This document shows, piece after piece, positions 47,396 through 58,919 of a stretch of DNA of 64,000 bases (within the stretch, counting starts at the first letter, position 1; every line of letters begins with the position of its first letter). Below the pieces are notes generated by a model that ran no database searches, was not told the DNA's origin, and saw only the letters and a list, made by a program, of their open reading frames with translations. The translations under genes were made by a program, and so were the position numbers. Location: contig CP136895.1 in assembly GCA_034359265.1 (NCBI GenBank), positions 52,594,001 to 52,658,000 on the forward strand, given 5' to 3'. The stretch comes from Canna indica. Lineage: Eukaryota; Streptophyta; Magnoliopsida; Zingiberales; Cannaceae.

Positions 47396-48671
47396 AAAAC
47401 GAATTTATGTTTCCTTGGCTCCTTACTAAGGATTTCTAAACACTACTTTATAGAATTTATGTTTCCCTTTGAATACACTTGAGGACACCCTTCTCCCTCA
47501 CTTGGAGAACACCTCAATCCTATTCACCTAGGCAAAACACAATTCTATAAGGTTTACCCTAACTGTTTCCTAGCACACCTAGCAAGCTATCTCAAACTAG
47601 AAAACAAGATACAATAAGGATCAAATACAAGGAAAGAGCTAAGGAATAAAAGATTAAACCAAGCTTCTTTCCACCGCCTTCTTGTCTTCAACTCGCAAGA
47701 TGATGACTCCAAGGATTGCAGCCAAGTTGAAGCAAAAAGAAGCAACACCTGGATATGCTATTGAGAATGGAAGCAGAGGGCGTGCACAGGTGAAGGTCTT
47801 TGAAGGCTTTAAAGAACTCTTTTAATGCTCAAGTAAGATTGCAAAAAAAGTGTCTAATGAAGTTTGGTGAGGGGTATTTATAACCCCTCACCCGAACGGA
47901 CCGTTCAGCGAGCAAAAAGTCAACCGTTCAGCTTGTTCGGTCGTGGCCGATCGATCTGTCGGTCGACCGACGGATCGACCGCCTAGTGCGACCGCTCGTA
48001 GCTGAGAGAGGTCGGTCGATCATCGGGTCGACCGCCAACAAATCTTCTAACATTCGGTCGACCTGTCGGTCAACCGAATTGCTGCAGCGAGTCGCAAGAA
48101 TGACGCTATCTTTAGGTCGATCGACTGATTGGTCGACCGCTACCTTTCTGCCAATTTTTCGCCTCTATCGGTCGAGCAACCGATCGACCAACGCAGCCTA
48201 GCTGTTTGCCCTTCGCCACATTTGGTTAACCGGTTGGTCGACCGAATGGCTTCTGCCAGATTTTTGTGATCTTCGGTCGACCAGCCGGTCGACCGAATGG
48301 GCTGCATCGCCATTCTATTGCCTTGTTCATTCGACCGATCCCAGGCTGAGGATGATTAATTCCCTGTATTTTTACATGCCATTTCTAAGGGTTTGGTTAC
48401 CAAGTTTCAACTTGGATAACCTTACAATTTTGGCTTGGGATAAACTATCCTAGGGACATATTACAGTAAATCTACTTGATTCAATCCCGAGCCATTCTTC
48501 AATAATTTCTTCTTCTGTTTCTTTGACGATCTTTTTCGTCGTTCCGTTTGAACGGATTTGGCATGCGTATCGCAACCTCAACCTGAACTCAAAACTACAC
48601 ACTTGGATTAAATACATGGTTGTTATCATCAAAATAAAGATCGAGGCTTAAGAGAGACCCTTAAGCCAACA
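47396..48671 (-). repeat. Copia D 5' LTR, truncated at its U5 end
   Basis: Matches the 3' LTR from CCTTGGCTCCTTAC onward (47412 here, 43369 there) at an estimated 90-95% identity by eye, to CTTAAGCCAACA at 48671. The first about 210 bp on the internal side are gone, joined directly to integrase sequence. Confidence 0.88.
47875..48305 (-). promoter_or_regulatory. Copia D 5' LTR: TATA box and GGTCGACC array
   Basis: TATTTATA at 47875-47882, then an array from about 47935 to 48300 with seven exact GGTCGACC motifs, three more than in the partner LTR. The extra block lies around 48175-48300. Confidence 0.7.
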
Positions 48672-48676
48672 CCCGG

Positions 48677-49242
48677 ATCCTCAACTGATGATACCCTAAT
48701 CGTAGGTCAAGCTTAGAAAACCACTGAGCTCCCTGAAGCTGATCAAATAGGTCATCAATCCTGGGCAACGGGTATCGATTCTTTACTATTACCTTATTAA
48801 GCTGCCGGTAATTAATGCACATCCGCATAGACGCATCCTTCTTCTTTAAAAAGAGAACTGGAGTACCCCAAGGCAAAACACTCGGGCGAATGAAACCCAG
48901 ATCAAGGAGCTCCTGTAACTGAGACTTCAACTCCCTCAACTCAGCCGGTGACATCAGATACAGAGGAATGGAGATCGGCTTCACCCCTGGCTGCATATCG
49001 ATACAGAATTTGATCTCTCTCTCTGAAGGTAACCCTGACAACTCCTCTAGAAACACATCAGAGAATCCGCACACCATGGGCGTCCCCCTGATGCCCCTAG
49101 CCGCACCTCTGCCTTCCTCTGCCACTGACACAAAAGCCAAAAAGGACTGGCATCCGCCCAAAAGTAGCTTCCGAGCCTTAAGAGCTGAAATTGCCATTAA
49201 CGGCTCTCCCCTTCCATCACCTTGGAAGGTAAACTGGGGCAA
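48677..49242 (-). pseudogene. Gypsy C reverse transcriptase, N-part
   Basis: Minus strand: [130 protein letters not shown], interrupted by copia D at the GYHQLRI block. It is open for 190 codons, one of the better preserved pieces. DLRLGYHQ replaces the usual DLRSGYHQ. Confidence 0.92.
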
Positions 49243-50831
49243 TCAGGGCTTACTAAAGATCACAGTCTTAGCCCTGCAATCCACTGAGGCGAAATGGTCC
49301 GCCAACCAGTTCATGCCGAAAATTACGTCAAGCTCCAGCATCGACAGGAGTGTCAAATCGGCTATCATGCCCACGAATGACAACCTCGCAGCCCTGAAAG
49401 ACTGTCTTTGCCATCACAGAAGCGCCCATAAGCATAGACACCACAAGAGGTAACTCAAGCACAGAAGGTACCTCTGACAACTTAGCAGCAAATAAAGCAG
49501 ATACAAAAAAGTGCATAGCACCCGGATCAAACAAGACATATGCAATGGCAGACCCAACAACAACATTACCTGACACCACTGCCCTAGACGCCTCACCATC
49601 CTCCTGGTTCATAGCAAACACCCATGCAGTGCACCTCTCTGAACCACCAGCTCGCTGGCCACCTCCCTGAGTCTGACCCATCTGAGCTACGGAACCCACT
49701 GACATTGGTGCCTTTCCACTAGTCTGATCAGGCTGTTGACTGCCCTTGCCAGGTCAATCCTCTCTGAAATGCCTAGTCTGCCCACAGCTGAAACATACCC
49801 CCGAACGTCCCCAGCAAGCCCCCCAGTACCTCCTGTGACATCGATTACACTGTTGCGGCCCAGATCTCCGCTGCGAACCTCCAGATGACACCCCTAATCC
49901 TGAACCCATGTGGCCTCTGGAACTATTATGACCTTCGCCTTGCGGTGGATCTGTTGTCCCGAAAGTCCCCTCTGAGTGAGCTGGCCAACCCCCCGAAGGC
50001 TAGGGCTGAAACTTTTTCTTCTAGGGACCATCATGCATGTCTATCGATACGAACGCCTCCTTTCGGAGCGCCTCATCTACAACCCGAGCAAAGGAAGTGT
50101 CCTCGGTGTAGTGGATCAATCTGGCGATCTGCGGTCTCAACCCCTCAACAAACCTCTTGACCCTAGTGATCTTTGCAACTATCAGGGTGGAATGGTACTT
50201 CGAGAGCCGAGTGAACTCCATCTCATAATCGGTCACCGACATACTGCCCGTCTGACGCAGTAGCTCGATCTCTTTCGCCCGCCTGTCCCGAACGCTCATC
50301 GATAGGTACTTATCCACCATAGCAGCTTTAAACTCATCCCAGGTAGAGGGTGATGCATCTGTTGCTCTGCGGTCCTTCCAGATGTGAAGCCAATCCTTGG
50401 CTGGACCTCTCAGCTGTAACCCGATCAGTCGAGCGATCGTCTCAGAAGATCAACCAAGCTCCCGGCACAGCTCATAGCAATCTCCCAGGAAACTGATGAC
50501 TTTCACCCGCTGATCTGTCCCTGTATACTCTGGTGGCCTGAATGCAACAAAATATACATATGAATGTGCTGGTACTGGTTGTGGCGACTGCCTCAGCTCC
50601 TGCTCCCTGCAGAGTGCCTCTGTCAGCTAAGCCACCCGGGTATGCAACTGAACAACCATGGGAACCTGTCCCATATCCACTAAGGGCATGCGGTGGTCTC
50701 CCATGACCCCGGCCCCTGCCTCGGCCTCGGCCTCGATGCTCAGTAGAGTTCCTGTCATAACCGTTCCTTGCGGCATCAAAAGCCTCCATCGATCTGGAAT
50801 CACCACAAAGAAACATCAAAATTTTAAACAA
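49243..50831 (-). pseudogene. Gypsy C gag and protease
   Basis: Minus strand: gag from about MEAFDAARNG (50789), an arginine/glycine run, then in other frames MVDKYLSMSVRDRRAKEIEL, MEFTRLSKYHSTLI and RLIHYTEDTSFARVVDEALR; knuckle CFSCGQTRHFRED followed by a TGA where the last Cys should be; protease AIAYVLFDPGAMHFFVSALF with Pro in place of the usual Ser/Thr of the D-S/T-G active site; LELDVIFGMNWL. Several stops and frame changes, so no functional Gag-Pol precursor. Confidence 0.85.
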
Positions 50832-50986
50832 TTAATTCACCCTAAGTCGTTAAGTAAATAAACCACATGTCGCGTTGAGGTGCATACTTAGCCTATTGAT
50901 CTCATAGCATACCTCTACCATGTACTGACACGCTAGCAATGCCCTATACGGTGACAACTCTAGGTCATAGTTAGACCGAACCACAT

Positions 50987-50998
50987 GCTCTGATACCA
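50987..50998 (-). other. Primer binding site of gypsy C
   Basis: GCTCTGATACCA on the plus strand, two bases left of the LTR at 51001. Confidence 0.9.
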
Positions 50999-51000
50999 AC

Positions 51001-53688
51001 TTTATCACGCCCCAACTCAGGGTCACGTGACCGGCCAGGATATACGTGCCTATACCCCGCAGCCTAAACCATACACATGCCAACTCAACAAGTAAATATA
51101 GTGAAAGAAATAATAAGTTTTATTTCAAATGAAAAGCGAACCAAAATATAGTTTTATTTCAAGAAGCTCGATGAAACGTAAAGTGCGGAAATAATAGTTA
51201 AGTTCAACAATTCAAAAGTTCAGATACAATAAAACCTGAAATAAATGATATAAATGCCCACAGGGCTACAACTCCAAATCAAGCTAATACAAGTGCATGA
51301 CTACTACCGAAGGACTCGACTACAACCCTAACTATGACTGCTATGGGATCATGCGACTCCACTTCCCTTCAGCTGTGCCAAGTGCTCCGGCCCACCTCAT
51401 CGGTCAGGCTCTGCAAAATAGAAATGAAACGACAACGGGTGAGTTCAAAGAACTCAACGAGCGGTTTTACCAACCTTCAAATAAAAACACACAGATAACA
51501 AGAATAAAATATATCTCTAAAGAGGCAATGTCACAAAGGTGTGACTAGCTACCAAGCCAACAGGCCACCCATGCCCAAGGCATCTAACCATCCAAGAAGT
51601 ACATCAGACCAAAGCCCACCATGCCCGAAGGCAATAGCACATACTAAAGAAGTGCATCGAGCCGAAGCCCACCATGCCCGAAGGCAACAACACATACTAG
51701 GATAATCGGGAAGACCCTTCGAACTTATCCTAGTATACAAAAACTCGGAAACAATCGAGAAAGGCCCTCCAAAATTGCTTGACGACAATCGGGATTCGCT
51801 CATCAAAACTTGCCCCTTTAAGATATCATAGGAGTAATCGGGAAAGGCCCTCCGAACTTACTCCTAAAGGATATCACAGGAATAATCGGAAAGGCCCTCC
51901 GAACTTATTCTTTAACACAACCTCGGGGATAATCGGGTAGGCCCTCCGAACTAATCCCACGAGGCTGAACCAGAAAAATTGAGAAAGGACCTCCGAACTT
52001 GTTCTGCAGGTTTGAAATTTGGCATCCAACCACCCGGGCGTAGCCCGTAACACGGCTCCTAATTGAGCCTCTCCGGCATGCTCAAGGATATGTCGCATCA
52101 AAACCTAAGTCAAGATTCTCCTACGGTGTCCTAGGGGTGTCCTCATTATGAAGCATCTCAACACTCCAACCTGAACCCTATCCCTTAGACCCGTAATGTC
52201 ATGAACCCGTGTGGTTTTATTTCATGAATACCATATAAGTTGGTTCATGTCAGATTATGCTCACCCTTATCCCAATTTTAATTATATGTTTCCAAACTAT
52301 GTTTTCTGGTCGAAACGATAGGTTACACGACTATATTCACACATATACACACATCACAAAAAACAAATTAAAATCAGCATAGATTCATCATCTCAGCATA
52401 CAATTCCAACAACATGCAATTTCTGCATACTTATAGAATTAATTCCGAAATTAACAGAAATAAACCCCTAAATTATCATTGGGATAGAATTCAAATCTTA
52501 AGAATTAATTCTCAGAAATCATACTTTTTATCAAGATTAACAAGAATCCATACACTCAAATCAAGAGTCAAGCATTAAGATAAAGAACCCCCTTCTCAAG
52601 AACCCCTAAGGCATCAATATCAAGATCTTAATCCTACCGCATGATTTCTATCCAAAATCACAGATTTAATCCTAAGCATACAATTCACAAATCAAGAAAC
52701 CAAATTGGGAGATAAATCAAGATTTGCACTTCAAGAAACTCATTCGGGCTTTTCATCGAACACCTTGAGGGCGACCCGGGTTTCCCCCTTGGTCAAGCAC
52801 CCCTAGGGTTACCCTAGGTCTGCCGAGCCCCACTGAGGGAAGATTAGGGTCTCCTCAAGCACAACTTCAAGAAAACATGGCAAGAACTCGAAGAAAATCC
52901 AAGAACAAGGCATAAATACCGAGCCGTCAAGAACAGCTTCAAGAGTCCGAGTAAAATCCCGAAGAGAGAGAGTAAACCATTCACCTTAATTGGAAGAAAG
53001 ATTAAGGAATAAATCCCAGACGATGCCCTCGAATCCAGCTTCAAAAAGGTGGCGGGTCGACTCAAGAAAAGGGGACAAGGGGCGGCGGCTCACTCCAAGC
53101 CGCCGGCTGGGAGAGAGGGAGAGAGGTAGGGAGAGGGGTTGGCTTCGGTTGGCTCCTCTTGACTCGGCTCCAGAGGTGAGGAAGAGGGAGAGGAAGGAGA
53201 AAGGGGAAGGCAGCTGGCTCAGGCGGCTCGACTGGCTTGGCCGCTCCAAGTAGGAAGAAGAGAAGGGGCGGCTTGGCTGCTCCTCTCAAAATCTTGTATG
53301 GCTCCAAATAGGGAGCCACAAGCCAAGGAAGGGGATTTTATACTCCTTCCTCAACCCTAACCCTCCTAACTCTTATCAAACCCGCATCCGCCTAAAGCCA
53401 AATCCAAACCCGCTATCCCGATTAGACTTAATTAAACTTATTCTAATCATAAACAACTAATTAAGCACACACCCATATAAACATAATTAACAATTATGCG
53501 CACACAACATCAAATTAAATAATTTAACTACGCAAGCCTAAATTCATAAATTTCATATCCTACTTACCCAAGCTCGCAAGCTCGCACCAGACCATGAGTC
53601 GACTCGGCTCGACCATGAACTACTCCGCTAGGCTGGCAAACACACATAAGAGGAAGAAATAATAAATTTAAATATCTAGGATATTACA
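51001..53688 (-). repeat. Gypsy C 5' LTR (2688 bp)
   Basis: From TTTATCACGCC to GGATATTACA. It contains a tandem array at about 51715-52000 with the unit core AATCGGGAAAGGCCCTCCGA (about 33-40 bp per unit, roughly six units). The partner LTR keeps only two or three. Confidence 0.9.
51710..52005. repeat. Tandem repeat in the gypsy C 5' LTR
   Basis: Units of AATCGGGAAAGGCCCTCCGA followed by ACTTATTC-like spacers start near 51713, 51750, 51834, 51871, 51909 and 51970, with drift. Confidence 0.75.
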
Positions 53689-55096
53689 CCTATCAATTAA
53701 TGAATTTAATAGAATTTGTACTTGTAAGTCTGCATATGAACTTTGAAAAGTCTTAGAGACTACGCATGAAGGTACTTCACAAGTTCAGGAATCTAAGATA
53801 AACCTACTCATGCATGATTATGAAATGTTCAAAATGTTATGGCATGAATCTATTGATGTCATGTATGCTCGATTTCAAAATATTACAAATGGATTAGCTA
53901 ACCTTGGTAGAGATATAAGTGAAGAGGAGAAGGTAAGGAAGCTCCTTCGTTCCCTTCCAAAAGCTTGGGAGCCCAAGGTCATCGCAATCATGGAAGCAAA
54001 GGATATGAGCACCATGAAGATCACTGAGCTCATTGGGTCTCTCATTACACATGAGACTCATATGAAGAAATACAAGGAGGAAGATGCTCCCAAAGGCAAG
54101 ACCATTGCCTTAAAAGAATCACACCGGGGTGAAGAACCCTCATCATCCGAGGAAGAGACGGATGATTTTGAAGAAATGGCAATGTTGGCAAGAAGATTTA
54201 TGAGTTTCATGCGATGAGGCATGAGAAAGGGAAAAGGAGGCTACACATGCTTCAATTGCAACAAAATCGAGCATCTAAGGAAGGATTGCCCGCTTCTCAA
54301 GATGGCTTCCACTTCCAATCCTCACAAGAAAGACAAATACAAGAAGAAAAAGAAGGCGATGATGGCTTCTTGGGATGAAAGCGAGTCTTCATCAAGTGAA
54401 GAAGACTCCAAGAGTGAAAAGGCAAATGTTTGCCTCAAGGAAAATGATAACGAGGTAAGATTTACTTTTGGCGACCTCTCATTTTCTCAAGAAGAACTAG
54501 AAAATGAGTTTGATCAAATGCATGATGAATTTAATACTATTAGGAAAAAGTTTAAAGAGCTTAAAAAGAACAACAAATCTTTAGAGCTTGAAAATGATAA
54601 CTTGCTACTTTCATGCAATGCATTAAGGAAAGAAGTAGATGCCCTTAAGGAAGAAAAGCATGCCTTATATGATGCTAAGAAAAACTAAGAAAATGAAAAC
54701 AAAAAGCTGGAGAATGTAAACAAGTTCTTAAGTGATCAAGTAGAGCACTAGAATGATAGCATGCTAAATTTAAAAAATAAACTTTGCATGCTAAATGAAA
54801 AAATGACAACCTTACAAAATGCAATGCCTAAGGTTGGACATGCTAGAAAGTCATCAAACAATCACTCTCATGCACACTTCCATGCTTACACACATAGTCC
54901 AAGAAAGTTTAATGGAACTTGCTTTTCATGTGGTATTTTTGGTCATATGGCTAGAGATTGTGCACTAAGAAGGAACCCTCATGCTAGATTCACTTGGGTT
55001 CCTAAGATGACTAACACTCAAGGACCCAAGAAGATTTGGATACCTAAAATTATCTCTTCTCCTTTTGTAGATGGAGAAGCATCCTCAAGCAAGTAG
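53689..55096 (+). pseudogene. Copia E gag, C-terminal part
   Basis: Continues the gag cut at 38311: FNRICTCKSAYEL, a stop, then FKMLWHESIDVMYARFQNIT, LANLGRDISEEEKVRKLLRS, LPKAWEPKVIAIMEAKD (UBN2-type capsid domain). A first CCHC knuckle CFNCNKIEHLRKDC (about 54250) and a second CFSCGIFGHMARDC (about 54923) follow, with a coiled-coil-rich E/K stretch between, as in SIRE elements. The frame is shared throughout, with in-frame stops at about 54215, 54686 and 54749. Confidence 0.9.
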
Positions 55097-57690
55097 AAGC
55101 ACATGAATATTGGATAGCGGTTGCTCAAAACACATGATGGGTGATATCAATCTCTTCGCAACCCTATCAAGCAAGGATGGTGGACATGTGATGCATGTCA
55201 ACATGGAAAATAAGTTAAGTCTTCATTTCATAGCATTAATCAAGTGAGTACATCGAGAACACTAGAGCAAGTGCATATGGATCTTTTTGGTCCTTGTGAT
55301 GTAGCTAGTTTAGGTGGGAAGTTATATTGCTGCATTTTGGTTGATAATTTCTCGAGATTTACATGAGTTTTCTTCCTAGCTAAGAAAAATGAAACTTTTA
55401 ATTTTTTTCAAAAAATTTGCAAGGAGAGTTACAAATGAGAAAGGAACTTCAATTTTGAAAATTAGAAGTGATAATGGAGGAGAATTTAAAAATAAAAAGT
55501 TTTTCGAATTTTGTGACGAATTAGGTATTGAGCATACCTTCTCTTCCCCTAGAACCCCTCAACAAAATGTGGTGGTTGAGAGGAAGAATAGAACCTTACA
55601 AGAGATAGTAAGGATCATGCTTTGTGAAAATAATTTACCCAAGTATTTTTGGGTCGAAGCCATAAATACCTCTTGTTATGTACTTAAACGTGTTTTATTA
55701 AGACCTAAAATCAAGAAAATACCTTTTGAGCTTTGGAATGATAAAATCTCAAGTGTGAGATATTTTCGTATTTTTGGATGTAAATGCTTTATCTTAAACA
55801 CTAAGGAGCATCTAGGAAAATTAGATTCTAAATTCGATGAAGGTATTTTCCTAGGTTACTCCAATAGTTCTAAGGCATATAGAGTTTATAATCGTAGAAC
55901 TATGATTGTCAAAGAATCTATGCATGTTACATTTGATGAAACTAATGATTCTTCTAGAAATGTTAAGATTGTGAATGTAGGTGAGGAACTTGAGGAATTA
56001 ACATTTTATGACAAAGAAGTTGAAGATGAAAACAATGAGGAAACTCATCATGAAGAACCTTCATCATCAACTCTACCTCAAGATGAAGAAGAAGAAGAAG
56101 AAGTTCTACCACCTCTCCCCAAAGGGTACCAGTTGATAAGAGACCATCCAATTAATCAAGTCATTGGAGAACCATTAACGGGAGTGGTAACACACTCTAA
56201 ACTTAAGAATATTTGTCAATATGTAGCATTTATATCTCAAGTAGAGCCAAAAAACATTAAGGAAAAAATAGACGATGAATTTTGGGTAATGGATATGCAA
56301 GAAGAACTCAATCAATTTATTAGGAATGAAGTATGGGACTTAGTACCTAGACCTAGCAGACAAACCGTAATTGGTACTAAATGGGTATTTAGAAATAAGT
56401 TAGATGAAGGGAGATTAGTCATTAGAAACAAAGCTAGCTTAGTGGCCCAAGGATACAATCAAGAAGAATGAATAGGCTATAATGAAACTTATGCCCCCTT
56501 AGCTAGATTAGAGGCAATTCGCATGCTTTTGGCTTATGCTAGTTTTAAAGGCTTTAAACTTTTTCAAATGGATGTTAAAAGTATGTTTTTAAATGGTTTT
56601 ATCGATGAAGAAGTCTATGTTGAACAACCCCCCGGATTTGAAAGTTTTGAGTTTCCAAATCATATTTTTAAACTTGAAAAAACTTTATATGGCTTAAAAC
56701 AAGTCCCCAGGGCTTTGTATGAAAGGCTTTCCACATTCTTGATTGATCAAGGCTTTAGCATTGGAAAAGCCGATATTTCTATTTTTATAAAAAATTATGA
56801 AAATGATATTTTACTCGTGCAAATTTATATTGATGATATAATATTTGGTGCTACTAATGAATTGCTTTGTGAGTGGTTTGCAAAGTGCATGCAGGAAGAG
56901 TTTGAGATGAGCATGATGGGAGAACTTTCCTTCATGCTTGGTCTCCAAATCAAGTAAACCAACAAAGGGATCTTCATAAATCAAGCTAATTAAGTACACA
57001 AAGGAGCTCATCCATCAAGCCAAGATAGATTCTATACCAATGAGCACATCCATCAAGCTTGATAAAGATGAAGATGGTGTCAAAGTAGATGAAAAACGAT
57101 ATCGAGGTATGATTGGTAGTCTTCTCTATTTAACCGCAAGTAGACCCGATATCATGTTTAGTGTTTGTGCATGTGCTAGATTTCAATCTTGTCCTAAAAT
57201 GTCTCACTTAAGTGCGGTCAAACGCATATTGAGATATTTGAAGGGCATGGTTGACTTAGGATTATGGTATCCATGTAATGCTTCTTTCGACTTAATTGAT
57301 TTTTCGGATGCCGACTTTGCCGGGTGTAAAGTAAATAGAAAAAGCAGTAGTGAGTGTTGTCAATTCCTAGGGATGAGTCTTGTTTCTTGGTTCTCAAAGA
57401 AACAAAACTCGATTTCACTTTCAACTACCGAAGCGGAATACATTGCTGCGGCTAGTTGTTGTGCACAAGTCCTTTGGATGAAATAAACCCTTTTAGATTA
57501 TGGACTTAAGTATTCATGTATACCTATACATTGTGATAACAAAAAATCTAATTTTACACTCTAGGACCAAGCACATTGATCTAAGGCACCACTTTCTTAG
57601 GGACAATGTAGCTAAGGAAAATATATCTGTGGAATTTGTATCCACCGACAAACAACTTGCGGATATACAAAACCCTTAAGTGAAGAAAGC
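55097..57690 (+). pseudogene. Copia E pol (protease trace, integrase, RT, RNase H)
   Basis: Protease active-site trace ILDSGCSKHMMGD near 55115, then a deletion removes most of protease and the pre-integrase zinc region. Integrase MDLFGPCDVASLGGK, VDNFSRFT, RSDNGGEFKN and ERKNRTLQE (55270-55600), RT EFWVMDMQEELNQFIRNEVW, TKWVFRNKLDEG, FQMDVKSMFLNGF, LYGLKQVPRA, IYIDDIIFGATNE (Y-I-D-D, 56826), LTASRPDIMFSVCACA, RNase H VSWFSKKQNSISLSTTEAEY, HIDLRHHFLRDNV. Stops at 56469 and 56957; frame changes after 56957 and near 57540; the ADIFTKPL end has lost a few bases. Confidence 0.92.
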
Positions 57691-58154
57691 TTTACTAACT
57701 TAAAAATGCAATTAGGGATTTGTGCTTTTCCAAGTGGTTGAAAATTCAAAATATACATGTCTTCTAAAAAAAAATTGCATTTCATGTAGTATCATCACAC
57801 TTATGTAGTGCCTTGTAATGGGGCTTTCTGACTTATCGATGTTTGCAAGGCTTACATTGATAGGATGGACTATAGTGATAGATGATACTCGATTTTATGG
57901 CTTTCTTGGTTTTATCGTTGGAACTCATTAATCGTACCTTAGTTCTTGCCCTTTTTGATTGATGTCAAAAGGGGGGAGAAAAAGTAAGGTCGTTTCATGA
58001 TGCATATAGATAGGGAGAGTTACAAGCATGATATGCATATTGATAGAGGGAGCATATGTTAAGTTGCACAATACGTTACACATCCCTTAACTCAAACTCA
58101 CAAATGATACATAGAGACTCGTTTTATATAAAATTTCATGTTGTGTTTATCATC
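57691..58154 (+). other. Copia E 3' untranslated region
   Basis: Non-coding and partly matching the copia D equivalent (for example GATGATACTYRRTTYT and GGCTTTCT phrases). The polypurine tract and about 27 bases of the LTR start are missing at its right edge. Confidence 0.6.
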
Positions 58155-58341
58155 TTCGATCTCTATTTTGATGATAAAAAAACATATATTTAATATATGT
58201 GTGAAGTTTTGAGTTCAAGTTGAGGTTACGATATGCACACGAACTTCGCTCGGAGAAACGAAAAAATCGTCAAAAAAGGCTCGGATGTAGATTAAGTAGA
58301 ATTCGTAGATTATCAAATAGATTCTATGTAATATATCCTTA

Positions 58342-58740
58342 CACTACTATAATTGTGGTAATCAACGACGGCTATATCCGTGGTTGAACCATCAGTGATA
58401 GATATCACGGACGGCGTCAACCATGGCGAACAGCCGTCACTGATGAGCGCGTCTCAAATAAGTTGTGACGAACGAGCGTGGCCGTCACACGTAATCATCA
58501 ACGACAGCCTCGTGTGCTGTCGCTGATTAAAAAACATCAGTGACGGCTCGAGTCACTGTCACTGATACCAACCCATCAGCCACGACCCTAGCTAGTCGGT
58601 GATATTATTAGCAACCATGATATTTGGTGCTACCCAGGCCATCAGCCATTTACGATAAGCTTTCATCCATGGCTTAGTGACGGTGAACCGTGGGTAAGCC
58701 GTGGCTAAAGGTCTATCCTGTAACTGAAAAAACTAAAAAT
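58342..58740. repeat. CACTA B left subterminal repeats
   Basis: Copies of GACGGCT, GTGACGG and complements (CCGTCAC), 15-40 bases apart in both orientations. Distinct from the CAACGGC repeats of element A. Confidence 0.7.
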
Positions 58741-58919
58741 TTTGTAAATTCCTGTATACAACGATATATCGACTACAAACTATTTTTAATCAGAAAACAT
58801 CATACACATGCATTAGAAACCAAACATACAAGTTCTACATAAATATTATCAATATCAGCCTCAAACCGAAGGCAAACAATTATCAAAATATCAACAAAAT
58901 ACAATTAATCAAAATCTCA

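Larger units (their letters stand above)
43161..48671 (-). mobile_element. SIRE-type copia element D, innermost layer, 5' deleted
   Basis: Inserted in the gypsy C RT. Flanks CCCGG at 43156-43160 and CCCGG at 48672-48676 form a perfect duplication. The left (3') LTR is complete; the right (5') LTR has lost its inner end together with the primer site, gag, protease and the integrase N-terminus. The LTRs belong to the same family as those of copia E. Confidence 0.92.
38312..53688 (-). mobile_element. Ty3/gypsy chromovirus (Tekay-like) element C, containing copia D
   Basis: Complete two-LTR element on the minus strand, inserted in copia E gag. Flanking CCTAT at 38307-38311 and at 53689-53693 is a perfect target duplication. 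The primer site is at 50987-50998, the polypurine tract at 40683-40700, and gag-PR-RT-RH-INT are in gypsy order. Without copia D its length is about 9.9 kb. Confidence 0.93.

Noticed and set aside
48968..49453. 161-codon plus ORF
   Set aside because: Antisense to the gypsy C RT and protease, which have clear domains on the minus strand.
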